Part shown: positions 1 through 6,776 of the stretch, one piece after another | Layout of the letters: each line of letters starts with the position of its first letter | How positions within the stretch are numbered: position 1 is the stretch's first letter | Source: JABDBK01 sp964533645 | GTDB lineage: Bacteria > Pseudomonadota > Gammaproteobacteria > DSM-16500 | Length of the DNA stretch: 11,707 bases | Assembly: GCA_964533645.1 (NCBI GenBank) | Contig: CAZHMQ010000064.1 | Span: 1-11,707 of the forward strand | Direction: 5' to 3' | Notes under the pieces: generated by a model | What the model was told of the DNA's origin: nothing | The model's input: the letters and a program-made list of their open reading frames with translations, nothing else | Database searches by the model: none | Program-made: the position numbers and the translations under genes

Positions 1-31
1 TCACCCATTGAAATGCTGATGTATGTTGTCT

Positions 32-62
32 GTTATGCTGGTGTTGTATTCGCCAGCATAAC
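32..62. repeat. perfect 10-bp inverted repeat (hairpin)
   Basis: GTTATGCTGG (32-41) and CCAGCATAAC (53-62) are perfect reverse complements around an 11-base spacer. The hairpin lies just past the end of the minus-strand gene at 74-592. No T-run follows it on either strand, so it is not a standard intrinsic terminator. It could be a 3'-end stabilising hairpin or part of a dispersed repeat. It also sits inside a short open frame that may be a frameshifted tail of that gene. Confidence 0.4.
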
Positions 63-73
63 CATTGGGATTT

Positions 74-592
74 CTAACCATGACGAACTTTTTTGGGCGA
101 TCCTTGATTTTCTTCGGTTAAATGTTTGTGGTTATGAATTTCCTTATTAATAAAGTTTTTTAATGCTTTATTATCAAAAAATTGGCATCTTTGGGATAAT
201 GAGCCTATTTTAGGCCCTATTTCAGCGGGGCGTGGTGCACGACATCCCGTGTTTTGACTATAATAAATAGGACGCTCTAAATCGATAGGCTGAATTGCAA
301 GTAATTGCTTAAATTCTTCAATATTGTACCAGCGGACCGCATAATCATATAAGTGATCGACAAAGGCTTCTTTGATTGATAATTTATCAGCTAAGTCATT
401 CATGGCTTTTATTTGATCAAATTGTTTATTAGAAATAACATGAAAAAGACAGTCGTCAAAGCTCGTAGGTAGGTTATATCTTGTCCATGTTTTGCCTTTA
501 AGTTTCACCCAAGATTCCACTTCTTGTTTTAAATCTTCTATTTTAAGATCGTTAATCGGGATGTTACGTCTTATTCTTATCTGGCTAAACAT
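74..592 (-). CDS. hypothetical protein, 172 aa, unrecognised
   Basis: I do not recognise this protein. It is predicted to be soluble, with no signal peptide or membrane segment, and is rich in charged and aromatic residues. The N-terminal half looks helical (DLKIEDLKQEVESW, then FDDCLFHVISNKQFDQIK), and the C-terminal part is basic and Asn/His rich. The ATG at 590-592 is preceded by AAGGA with an 8-base spacing, which supports this start. The stop is TAG at 74-76. An A6 run (minus strand; 89-94 as T on plus) lies just before the stop. Dropping one A would join the frame to a further 28 codons ending in TGA at 1-3, so the C-terminus may be frameshifted or wrongly called. It is transcribed divergently from the patatin gene, next to an effector-like gene in an accessory-looking stretch. 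It could be a lineage-specific effector, but nothing in the sequence shows a function. Confidence 0.6.
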   Translation of the reverse strand: MFSQIRIRRNIPINDLKIEDLKQEVESWVKLKGKTWTRYNLPTSFDDCLFHVISNKQFDQIKAMNDLADKLSIKEAFVDHLYDYAVRWYNIEEFKQLLAIQPIDLERPIYYSQNTGCRAPRPAEIGPKIGSLSQRCQFFDNKALKNFINKEIHNHKHLTEENQGSPKKVRHG

Positions 593-660
593 TTTTTTAT
601 TCCTTTTAATGATACACTTTTGGCTATTATTAAAATTTGTTGGAGAATGATGCCATCCTG

Positions 661-807
661 AATGGCTAAAGTCCAGAGATCATAAGGGTCAAAGCTACGT
701 TAAGGTCTTGTTTTATCAGCTGACCTTAACGTAGCTTTGACCCTTTTGAGACCCTTATGACTTTAACGTAGCTTTGACCCTTATGACTAAAAATGGCCAA
801 AGTCCAG
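661..807. repeat. compound inverted/direct repeat element
   Basis: A 24-base segment at 684-707 is the exact reverse complement of 722-745, with a 14-base loop. A further copy at 759-786 matches 722-749 with 2 differences in 28, so the left arm can pair with either right-hand copy (680-703 against 763-786 is also 24 of 24). The 12-mer GACCCTTATGAC occurs at 750-761 and 776-787. Outer direct repeats AATGGC(T/C)AAAGTCCAGA flank the whole at 661-677 and 792-808. This looks like a dispersed intergenic repeat or a non-autonomous mobile element. There is no transposase and no clear short target duplication. Confidence 0.7.
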
Positions 808-961
808 ATCAATAAAGTCTTTATTTTTTTATTACTCCTTGATAAATAATGAAAAAATCAACCTACATAAATCATTGCCAATGATATATTTATCATGTTT
901 GTTGCGTAAATGCTGCGGTTCTATTGGAAAGTATTATTGGAAAATAATTGAAAACAAATCC

Positions 962-990
962 TGGACAAAATTTAACTATATGCATATAAT
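962..990 (+). promoter_or_regulatory. sigma-70-like promoter of the patatin gene
   Basis: TGGACA (962-967, 5 of 6 to consensus) is followed by exactly 17 bases and then a perfect TATAAT (985-990). The expected transcript start near 997 gives a leader of about 30 bases to the ATG at 1026. A leader of only about 17 bases to the in-frame GTG at 1014 makes that start less likely. Confidence 0.7.
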
Positions 991-1025
991 ATGATCAATT
1001 TAAACTTTTCAGAGTGTATTTCAAC

Positions 1026-4000
1026 ATGGGTGGTTATAATTCCAAAATGACAAATGGGGGGGATGAAAAAAAACAGGCATCCCATGTTTCTCTTCCTAAA
1101 AGACAACCAATCGATAGCGCCGATGAATACTTGGATTCCGCAATAAAATATATAAACCAAATACGTAAAGGCTATATTATTCAGATGAATGAAGCAGATA
1201 TTGCCATAAAGCATTGTGATGATGCTATTCGTTTAAGAAACAATGATCCCAATGCTTATTCTATTCGTTATTATTTTCACTTGATTAAGGGAAATCTTTT
1301 ATTAGCGGAACAAGATAAAAAAGCGGCGGATGATTTGATACATGCAAACGAACAGGATGTTAAATCTACGTTTTTCCTTCAGCCTCATTCGAAATTTTTT
1401 CAACGGATCGGTAATATTAAATTTAATCGTTGCTCGTATCGAGAAGCTATCATTAATTATACGATGGCACTTCATTTAAACCCAAATAATCCATCTGCGT
1501 ATCTTTTTAGACTTAGAGGTATAGCGAAATGCCGAGAAGGTATACTAGATGAAGCGATCCTGGATTTTAATGCAGCGATTCAGATGGATCCTAGATTAGC
1601 CAAAACTTTTGCTTGTCGCGGCTGGGTTTATAATTTATTAGGTCAGTATGAAAAAGCGTTAGCAGATTACAATACATCTCTTGTATTAAATCCACAAAAT
1701 GAATTAACACTTTTTAATCACTCATTGATTTCTAGTGTTCTAAAAAATTTTTCAGATGCAGAAAATGACATCCAGAATACAAATCTTGATGCCGAGCTAA
1801 AACAATATCCAGGATTAACTCGAGAAATTAGAGAAGTCATAGCTAGAGATTATATGGCTTGTGCACACCATGAGGTAAGACGACGACATCACAAGATGGC
1901 TGACATGTACTGTAAAATCGCTATTGCGTTTTGTAAGAATGATGTTTTTGCTAGCATGAATTTTCGTCAAAGTTTAGCAAATACACGAGACAATGAAAAT
2001 GTACATGAAGCTAAAAAACTTTATACCGCTATTGAAAACAATGAAAAAGATAAAGCGCTTAGCTGTATGCTATGGTTCGATAGTAACCCATATACATCCA
2101 ATGCATTTACTCTCGAGCCTTCAACTTCATGGATAGATAATATCACATCGAGGGAATCTATCGCATTTACTTTAATTCGTTATGGACGAATCAGCTGGTT
2201 GAATGATTTTTTAACTCATGAAAGTACTAAGCTAGACATAAAAGATTGCCATGGTAATTCTGTGCTACATGTTGCAGCTAGAGAAGGAAATATTGAATTT
2301 TTTAATGTTTTAATGAATAAAAATTTATTCAATGAAAGCAAATCGGAAAGTGATTTCATGCCTTTAAATAACAAGGGTGAAAATCCATTGCATAGTGCAG
2401 CCATCGCAGGCAAAACGGAATTTTTAATCTATGCTTATCAATCTGAAGTACTGCAACGACATTTCCAAGATCGAACTCCCATGGGCGATACGATTTTACA
2501 TGTATTGGCTGATCATGGACATAGGGAAGCATTACTTACCCTTCTAAAACAAATTCCTGAGCTATCTGTTCAAGCTACGAATCAAGCGAGCCAACATACG
2601 TTAATGCGTGTCATCATGAATAAACCTTCGAAGGAAAAAGATAGTAAACTTCAATTAGAATTACTTGTATTATTAATAAAACATCATATTGATATCAACG
2701 CTCATGATGCTCAAGGCTCGACCGCATTACATTTCGCTGTTCAAACGAATCAACCTGAAGTCGTGAAACTTTTACTTGCTCATGGCATTTGTATGATGAA
2801 AGATCATAGCGGAAAGCTGCCAAGCGATTATACGACTCCGGATAGCCAAATAGGTTTGCTACTTGCTTCAGCTCAGAAAGATTCTCCAAAAAAACGCACT
2901 TCATGGGAAAACTTGGTTTTTGAAGGCGGCGGTGTAAAAGGTTTAGCTTTTGTTAGCGCACTTAGAACATTAGAAGAAGAAAAAATTATATGTCTCGAGG
3001 AAATCAAGCGAGTGGGTGGAACATCTGCTGGTGCGATCACGGCATTGCTCGTTGGATTAGGATTTAGTTTTGATGAAATCGAACATCTTTGTAACATTAA
3101 AACATTACAAGGCTGTGATTTACCCCAAATAAAATTCACTCAATTGCTTGATGGACCCCATGGATCCGCTATTCTTGCGGCGAAAAACAAAGATTGGAGC
3201 CAAGAAGAAAAACTTTATGGAGAATTGACGGCTGGATTTTTTAGTGGAATCAAAACGGCGGTAAAAGGAACGGTTAAAGTGATGGTTCATGCAAAAGCAT
3301 TAAAAAATGATTATTATCCTGTGTATCAATATTTAAAAAATAATTTAGGTTTATGCTCAGGAGATACATTATATAATCTGGTTGATATGTTGATTCGAAA
3401 ACAATATGCAGCAAAAATAGGCAAAAAAATAGAAGATATTGACCAACCTGTTACCTTTCAACAGTTAAAAGACGCAGGATTTAAAGATTTATATTTTGTG
3501 GGTGTCAATACTGAAACAGGGTTTGTTGAGTATTTTTCTTATGAAAATACACCATCCATGCTTGTTGCAAATGCTGTGAGAATATCGATGTCCATTCCGG
3601 GGGTCTTTACGCCACAACCTAAAATAGTTAAGGATGAGCATGGTCAATTGCAATCAGGTCAAGATTTGTATCTCGATGGCGGTGTGTTGTGTAACTATCC
3701 TATCAAATTATTTGATTTTGAAACGGATCAATACGGACATTTTAATAGAGAAGGGTGGCAAAAGGTTAATAAATCCACGTTAGGTTTACGTTTAAATCCC
3801 AAGAGTGCTCCGACCCAATCTAAGAAACAAGAAAAACCATCCTTATCCATGTGGACTGCAAACACCATGAAATGTCTGGGCGCGAATTATCAAGAAAGTG
3901 ATTTTAATGGCGATGCTTTTAGAACGGTTTATATTGATGTGCCAAGTGTAGGTGTAGGCACATTAGATTTTGAATGTGTCGAAGAAACATCGGTTAAACA

Positions 4001-4493
4001 AAAGCTCACTCAAATAGGAAAACTCGGCGCACAAGCATTTATAGGTCGCACCCATGCACATCACATGATGCCTATTGAGCTGCCTTCTGATGTTGAGCAA
4101 GCATGTCAAGCTCATTTACAAAAAGTAGGTTATAAGCAAAATGGTAAACCTAAATATAAATTAAACCTCAATTGTCCTAGATTGGTATTGGCATTTTACA
4201 AGCATGCTAGAGAAGATTTGCATCATTATTTGGAGAAACATTTAGGTGTTTCATTATGGGCAAGAGATGAAGAGGGAAGATCTGTTTTTCATATGGCAGT
4301 TATACATAGGGAAATAGATGCATTAAAATATTTGCTTGAAAGATTCCCGAATGGTGCTCAAACTAAAACAAACACTGGAAAAACCCCTTATCAACTGGCT
4401 GAAGAAATCGGTGATAAAGAAATTATCGTATTATTAAGACATTATAATAATGGTGATGCGCAACAAATGCCATTTTCGCGAAGAGTAGCATAA
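1026..4493 (+). CDS. TPR-ankyrin-patatin-ankyrin phospholipase, putative host-directed effector
   Basis: A large (~1155 aa) patatin-family lipid acyl hydrolase flanked by protein-interaction repeats. Residue numbers are from ATG 1026. Residues ~55-225 hold three to four TPR-like repeats (AIINYTMALHLNPNNPSAY, then ALADYNTSLVLNPQNE). Residues ~405-595 hold ankyrin repeats (GNSVLHVAAREGNIEFF, GENPLHSAAIAGKTEFL, GDTILHVLADHGHREAL, GSTALHFAVQTNQPEVV). The patatin domain spans about 630-905, with oxyanion motif GGGVKG at 634-639, nucleophile motif GTSAG with Ser667, RISMSIPGVF, and a DGG motif with Asp884. The Ser-Asp distance of 217 is close to that of Legionella VipD. Two more ankyrin repeats lie at ~1081-1141. 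There is no signal peptide or membrane segment. The start is uncertain: GTG at 1014 is also in frame, but ATG 1026 has the better leader length and a weak AGAG upstream. From ATG 1026 the protein begins MGGYNSK, which fits the eukaryotic N-myristoylation pattern. Architecture suggests a secreted effector; delivery is inferred. Confidence 0.88.
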   Translation: MGGYNSKMTNGGDEKKQASHVSLPKRQPIDSADEYLDSAIKYINQIRKGYIIQMNEADIAIKHCDDAIRLRNNDPNAYSIRYYFHLIKGNLLLAEQDKKAADDLIHANEQDVKSTFFLQPHSKFFQRIGNIKFNRCSYREAIINYTMALHLNPNNPSAYLFRLRGIAKCREGILDEAILDFNAAIQMDPRLAKTFACRGWVYNLLGQYEKALADYNTSLVLNPQNELTLFNHSLISSVLKNFSDAENDIQNTNLDAELKQYPGLTREIREVIARDYMACAHHEVRRRHHKMADMYCKIAIAFCKNDVFASMNFRQSLANTRDNENVHEAKKLYTAIENNEKDKALSCMLWFDSNPYTSNAFTLEPSTSWIDNITSRESIAFTLIRYGRISWLNDFLTHESTKLDIKDCHGNSVLHVAAREGNIEFFNVLMNKNLFNESKSESDFMPLNNKGENPLHSAAIAGKTEFLIYAYQSEVLQRHFQDRTPMGDTILHVLADHGHREALLTLLKQIPELSVQATNQASQHTLMRVIMNKPSKEKDSKLQLELLVLLIKHHIDINAHDAQGSTALHFAVQTNQPEVVKLLLAHGICMMKDHSGKLPSDYTTPDSQIGLLLASAQKDSPKKRTSWENLVFEGGGVKGLAFVSALRTLEEEKIICLEEIKRVGGTSAGAITALLVGLGFSFDEIEHLCNIKTLQGCDLPQIKFTQLLDGPHGSAILAAKNKDWSQEEKLYGELTAGFFSGIKTAVKGTVKVMVHAKALKNDYYPVYQYLKNNLGLCSGDTLYNLVDMLIRKQYAAKIGKKIEDIDQPVTFQQLKDAGFKDLYFVGVNTETGFVEYFSYENTPSMLVANAVRISMSIPGVFTPQPKIVKDEHGQLQSGQDLYLDGGVLCNYPIKLFDFETDQYGHFNREGWQKVNKSTLGLRLNPKSAPTQSKKQEKPSLSMWTANTMKCLGANYQESDFNGDAFRTVYIDVPSVGVGTLDFECVEETSVKQKLTQIGKLGAQAFIGRTHAHHMMPIELPSDVEQACQAHLQKVGYKQNGKPKYKLNLNCPRLVLAFYKHAREDLHHYLEKHLGVSLWARDEEGRSVFHMAVIHREIDALKYLLERFPNGAQTKTNTGKTPYQLAEEIGDKEIIVLLRHYNNGDAQQMPFSRRVA

Positions 4494-4503
4494 AAAATAC
4501 TGC

Positions 4504-5520
4504 TCATTCATTTGCTGATGTGTCATTCAATGCCTGTTGAACAAGAGCCGCTGTTTTATCCCAAGAAAAATCGTTGGCGCGTGCCAATCCTTTAGCAATT
4601 AAATTCTTTCGTAAGTCAGTATCATTTACAATTTTTTCCATTCCATCTCGAATAGAAGCAGTATCCATAGGGTTCACTAAAACTGCTGCATCTCCTGCAA
4701 CTTCCGGACAAGAGGTTGTATGAGAGGTTAAGACAGGTGTGCCTGATGCCATGGCCTCAAGAATAGGCAAACCAAATCCTTCGTATAAAGATGGAAATAC
4801 AAGAGCTATTGCGCCGCGATAACAATCGGCTAATGCATTTTCCGTAAGCGTATTAAGAAATACGACGCGATTTTCAAGCGCTTTTGATTGAATGAGTTCA
4901 GCAATACTAGGTGTTAATTGACTGGTAAAAAGTAATTTTATGGACGAATCAATGTTTGCATCAGCAAATGCAGTGATCAGTCGCTCTATATTTTTATGAG
5001 TTTTAATATTTCCCACATGTAATAAATAAGGATAGCCTGGATTGAATGTTGGTCCTTCTGGACGAAAAATCTCACTGACACCACAACTTATATTAATTAC
5101 TTTTTCCGCTGGAATCTTTGCCCATTCTACAATAGATTGTTTTGAATACGCTGAAATGGTAAATATTTTTGAAGCTTTTTTTATGGATGATTTGATACAT
5201 AGTTCAAAAAATATTTTTTTTATAAAACCTTTTAATCCAGGAGTATGTAAATAAATTAAATCGCATATGGTTAAAATATAAGGAAGTTTAGTACTAAACA
5301 CAGGATTAAATCCCGGAGTAAAAAAAACGCGGTAATTATTTTTTTTATGATGAAGATGCATGGTTTGCCAAATAAAATTTTGGATGGATAAAGGTTTGGG
5401 ACCCTGTTTGATAATGTCGGTATTTTTTAGACGAGCCAGTATTTCTGATGAAAAACGTCCAATGCCATGCTTTCCAATCCAGCGCCCATCGGCGAGAATA
5501 TTATTAGTTTGCATCGTCAT
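4504..5520 (-). CDS. GT4-family glycosyltransferase (GT-B fold), 338 aa
   Basis: A retaining glycosyltransferase of family GT4, expected to move a sugar (often mannose or a related hexose) from a nucleotide-sugar onto a glycan or lipid at the cytoplasmic membrane face. The C-terminal half carries the hallmarks: HVGNIKTHKNIERLI near residues 168-182, and YEGFGLPILEAMASGTPV at 246-263, whose E247 and E255 form the EX7E motif. CPEVAGDAAVLVNP follows at 271-284. The N-terminal half has the GIGRFSSEIL acceptor-side segment typical of WbpY/RfaB-like members. I place the start at ATG 5518-5520, 2 bases after the wrbA stop. An upstream in-frame ATG at 5575-5577 would overlap wrbA by 55 bases and adds residues that do not fit the family. 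There is no clear Shine-Dalgarno, so translation is probably coupled to wrbA. It stands alone, without an LPS or capsule cluster around it, so acceptor and donor cannot be named. Confidence 0.85.
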   Translation of the reverse strand: MTMQTNNILADGRWIGKHGIGRFSSEILARLKNTDIIKQGPKPLSIQNFIWQTMHLHHKKNNYRVFFTPGFNPVFSTKLPYILTICDLIYLHTPGLKGFIKKIFFELCIKSSIKKASKIFTISAYSKQSIVEWAKIPAEKVINISCGVSEIFRPEGPTFNPGYPYLLHVGNIKTHKNIERLITAFADANIDSSIKLLFTSQLTPSIAELIQSKALENRVVFLNTLTENALADCYRGAIALVFPSLYEGFGLPILEAMASGTPVLTSHTTSCPEVAGDAAVLVNPMDTASIRDGMEKIVNDTDLRKNLIAKGLARANDFSWDKTAALVQQALNDTSANE

Positions 5521-5522
5521 AG

Positions 5523-6116
5523 TTATGTTTTCAATTTGATGGCGATTTCTGCAAGACGTTTCCCCATGGCAAAGCATAAACGCTGTTCTTCTTCGGTGAA
5601 AGGTTTTTTTCCATCAGGACCTGTGACATGGGTTGCTCCATACGGTGTGCCGCCACTCACAGTATGATTCAAGTCAGCTTCTGTATAAGGTATACCAAGC
5701 ACAATAAAACCTAAATGCATCAAAGGTAACATCATGCTGAGCAATGTGCTTTCTTGACCGCCATGTAGACTTGCTGTTGAGCTGAACACGGCAGCTGGTT
5801 TGTTGACAAGTGCGCCTGACAACCAAAGACTGCTTGTGCTATCCAGAAAATATTTCATAGGTGCAGCCATATTGCCAAAACGTGTTGGGCTACCCAGCGC
5901 AAGACCATCGCAGGTTTTTAAGTCTTCAAGTGTCACAAAAGGTGCGCCACTTTCAGGAATGCTTGGTTCAGTGGCTTCATGGGTGGGCGAGACAGAGGGA
6001 ACGGTGCGAATACATGCTTCTGCATTAGGCACAGACTCGACGCCGCGTGCAATATATTGAGCCATTTTTTTTACAGATCCGTAGCGGCTGTAATAGAGTA
6101 CAAGAATAGTTGCCAT
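5523..6116 (-). CDS. wrbA: NAD(P)H:quinone oxidoreductase, WrbA family
   Basis: FMN-dependent flavodoxin-like enzyme that reduces quinones by two electrons using NAD(P)H, avoiding semiquinone radicals. It is cytoplasmic and usually tetrameric. Length is 197 aa, against 198 for E. coli WrbA. Family motifs in order: the FMN phosphate loop YYSRYGSVKKMA at 8-19, GSPTRFGNM at 75-83, STASLHGGQES at 113-123 (most WrbA proteins have T-GGGQE here), and GGTPYGATHVTGPDGK at 155-170. The start ATG 6114-6116 has GGAA about 8 bases upstream. The GT4 gene follows 2 bases after the stop, so the two are probably cotranscribed. A perfect 10-bp inverted repeat (arms 6147-6156 and 6171-6180) lies 30-64 bases upstream of the start, where an operator would be expected. 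The family call is firm; the physiological substrate is not shown. Confidence 0.92.
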   Translation of the reverse strand: MATILVLYYSRYGSVKKMAQYIARGVESVPNAEACIRTVPSVSPTHEATEPSIPESGAPFVTLEDLKTCDGLALGSPTRFGNMAAPMKYFLDSTSSLWLSGALVNKPAAVFSSTASLHGGQESTLLSMMLPLMHLGFIVLGIPYTEADLNHTVSGGTPYGATHVTGPDGKKPFTEEEQRLCFAMGKRLAEIAIKLKT

Positions 6117-6140
6117 GGTTATTTCCGTTCATCGTGCTAT

Positions 6141-6186
6141 CTTTTTCGTGAATTTAGCATAAATTATTTGTAAATTCACGGAAAAG
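6141..6186. promoter_or_regulatory. inverted repeat upstream of wrbA, possible operator
   Basis: CGTGAATTTA (6147-6156) and TAAATTCACG (6171-6180) are perfect reverse complements around a 14-base AT-rich spacer. The arms extend to 16 bp (6141-6156 and 6171-6186) with one mismatch that would be a G-U pair in RNA. On the minus strand a TATGCT that could serve as a wrbA -10 box lies within the repeat. Size and position fit a regulator binding site over the wrbA promoter. It could instead be a hairpin in the wrbA leader. No T-run supports a terminator reading. Confidence 0.45.
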
Positions 6187-6223
6187 AGGGCTGGTGGCCA
6201 AGCATAGGTAAGGTCAAGGTGAA

Positions 6224-6252
6224 TTGACGCTAATAAATAGGTTTGCTATCTT
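6224..6252 (+). promoter_or_regulatory. sigma-70-like promoter of the small membrane protein gene
   Basis: TTGACG (6224-6229, 5 of 6) is followed by 17 bases and TATCTT (6247-6252, 4 of 6). The expected start near 6259 leaves a leader of about 25 bases, which contains the AGGGA ribosome binding site (6271-6275) of the gene at 6285. Confidence 0.55.
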
Positions 6253-6284
6253 GGTAATGAATTTAATCACAGGGAAGTCGTATT

Positions 6285-6575
6285 ATGGACATGATAGGGT
6301 TATTCATAACACTCGTGAGTGGGGCAGTAGGTGGAAATTTAGCAGGTTGGGCTTGGAGTGAAAAAAGCCTTAGGGGTGTAGGCAACACTATAGTAGGCAT
6401 CATGGGCGGTTTAGCAGGGGTTTTTGTAGTACATGCGCTTCATATATTAGATATATTAACACTCCCAGGCATGTCGGTCGGCGCAATTGTGGGTGTTGTT
6501 GCGATAGGTGTTTTTAGTGGCGGAATATTGACAGGTATTGTGGGTGCTATTACGGGCGGCGCGAAAAAGAAGTAA
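6285..6575 (+). CDS. small glycine-rich membrane protein, 96 aa
   Basis: An integral inner-membrane protein with three likely membrane segments: residues ~3-22, 31-54 and 64-90. It ends in a basic GGAKKK tail, probably cytoplasmic. The pattern SGAVGGNLAG, then GVGNTIVGIMGGLAG, then VFSGGILTGIVGAITGG has closely spaced Gly/Ala on one helix face, as in small proteins related to the GlsB/YeaQ/YmgE transglycosylase-associated group. I do not assign it firmly to that family, and no biochemical role is shown. AGGGA lies 9 bases before ATG 6285, which favours this start over the ATG two codons later. It has its own promoter and is followed by two hairpins, so it is probably a single-gene transcript. 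It is divergent from wrbA. Confidence 0.8.
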   Translation: MDMIGLFITLVSGAVGGNLAGWAWSEKSLRGVGNTIVGIMGGLAGVFVVHALHILDILTLPGMSVGAIVGVVAIGVFSGGILTGIVGAITGGAKKK

Positions 6576-6619
6576 CGCTACGGGCTGTAAAAATCAAGGA
6601 TTTATGGCTCAGCCTAGCG
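6576..6619 (+). other. stem-loop directly after the small membrane protein stop codon
   Basis: CGCTA (6576-6580) pairs with TAGCG (6615-6619), and GGCTG (6583-6587) with CAGCC (6610-6614), leaving a 2-base bulge on the left. Inside the loop, AAATC (6591-6595) pairs with GATTT (6599-6603). No T-run follows, so alone it is not a textbook terminator; it may protect the 3' end of the message. The remainder of the gap to 6776 holds the terminator-like hairpin and a possible promoter. Confidence 0.4.
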
Positions 6620-6652
6620 AATGGTAAACAAGCCCTAGTCATCATTCTTTAT

Positions 6653-6686
6653 AAAGCCTCATCATGGATTTACAGATGGGGTTTTT
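6653..6686 (+). terminator. probable intrinsic terminator
   Basis: Bases 6653-6663 can pair with 6675-6685 over 11 bp, including two G-U pairs, around an 11-base loop. Five T residues end at 6686. The GC part of the stem is short (about 7 bp), so strength is uncertain. It would end the transcript of the small membrane protein gene before the fmdB-like gene. Confidence 0.45.
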
Positions 6687-6724
6687 CATCATGTAATCTT
6701 CAACCTATCATGTCAGTTAGAATC

Positions 6725-6752
6725 TTGTTAGAATGAGCCATTTTCGTATATA
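6725..6752 (+). promoter_or_regulatory. possible promoter of the fmdB-DUF502-aspS unit
   Basis: TTGTTA (6725-6730, 4 of 6) is followed by 16 bases and TATATA (6747-6752). The 8-mer GTTAGAAT occurs twice, 11 bases apart (6716-6723 and 6727-6734), about one helical turn and overlapping the -35 region. The match is only moderate; the placement after a terminator and before the operon supports it. Confidence 0.4.
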
Positions 6753-6776
6753 TCACGTACAAAGTAAGAGGTGTTC

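Larger units (their letters stand above)
593..1025. other. 433-base divergent intergenic region
   Basis: No convincing gene lies here. The region separates two divergently transcribed genes. It holds the compound repeat at 661-807, the promoter at 962-990, and two overlapping palindromes: ATCATTG-C-CAATGAT at 871-885 and ATGATA-TATT-TATCAT at 881-896. The 9-mer TATTGGAAA also occurs twice, 13 bases apart (922-930 and 935-943). The palindromes and the 9-mer pair lie 20-90 bases upstream of the -35 box of the patatin gene. They could be operator sites for a dimeric regulator, but that is inference from position and symmetry only. The rest is plain AT-rich DNA. Confidence 0.6.

Noticed and set aside
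661..807. CRISPR-like repeat array
   Set aside because: The copies are mixed inverted and direct, spacing is irregular, there are only two to three units, and no cas gene is present.
972..1214. 80-residue open frame on the minus strand over the patatin promoter and start
   Set aside because: It is antisense to the well-supported patatin gene, has no ribosome site I can see, and its hydrophobic composition follows from the complementary AT-rich coding sequence.
2216..3139. Minus-strand open frames inside the patatin gene
   Set aside because: They are shadow frames of a gene with clear ankyrin and patatin motifs; none shows a recognisable domain or start signal.
5521..5577. Upstream start for the glycosyltransferase at 5577
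   Set aside because: It would overlap wrbA by 55 bases and adds residues (MLCHGETSCRN...) that are the wrbA 3' end read in another frame; ATG 5520 fits the family N-terminus.
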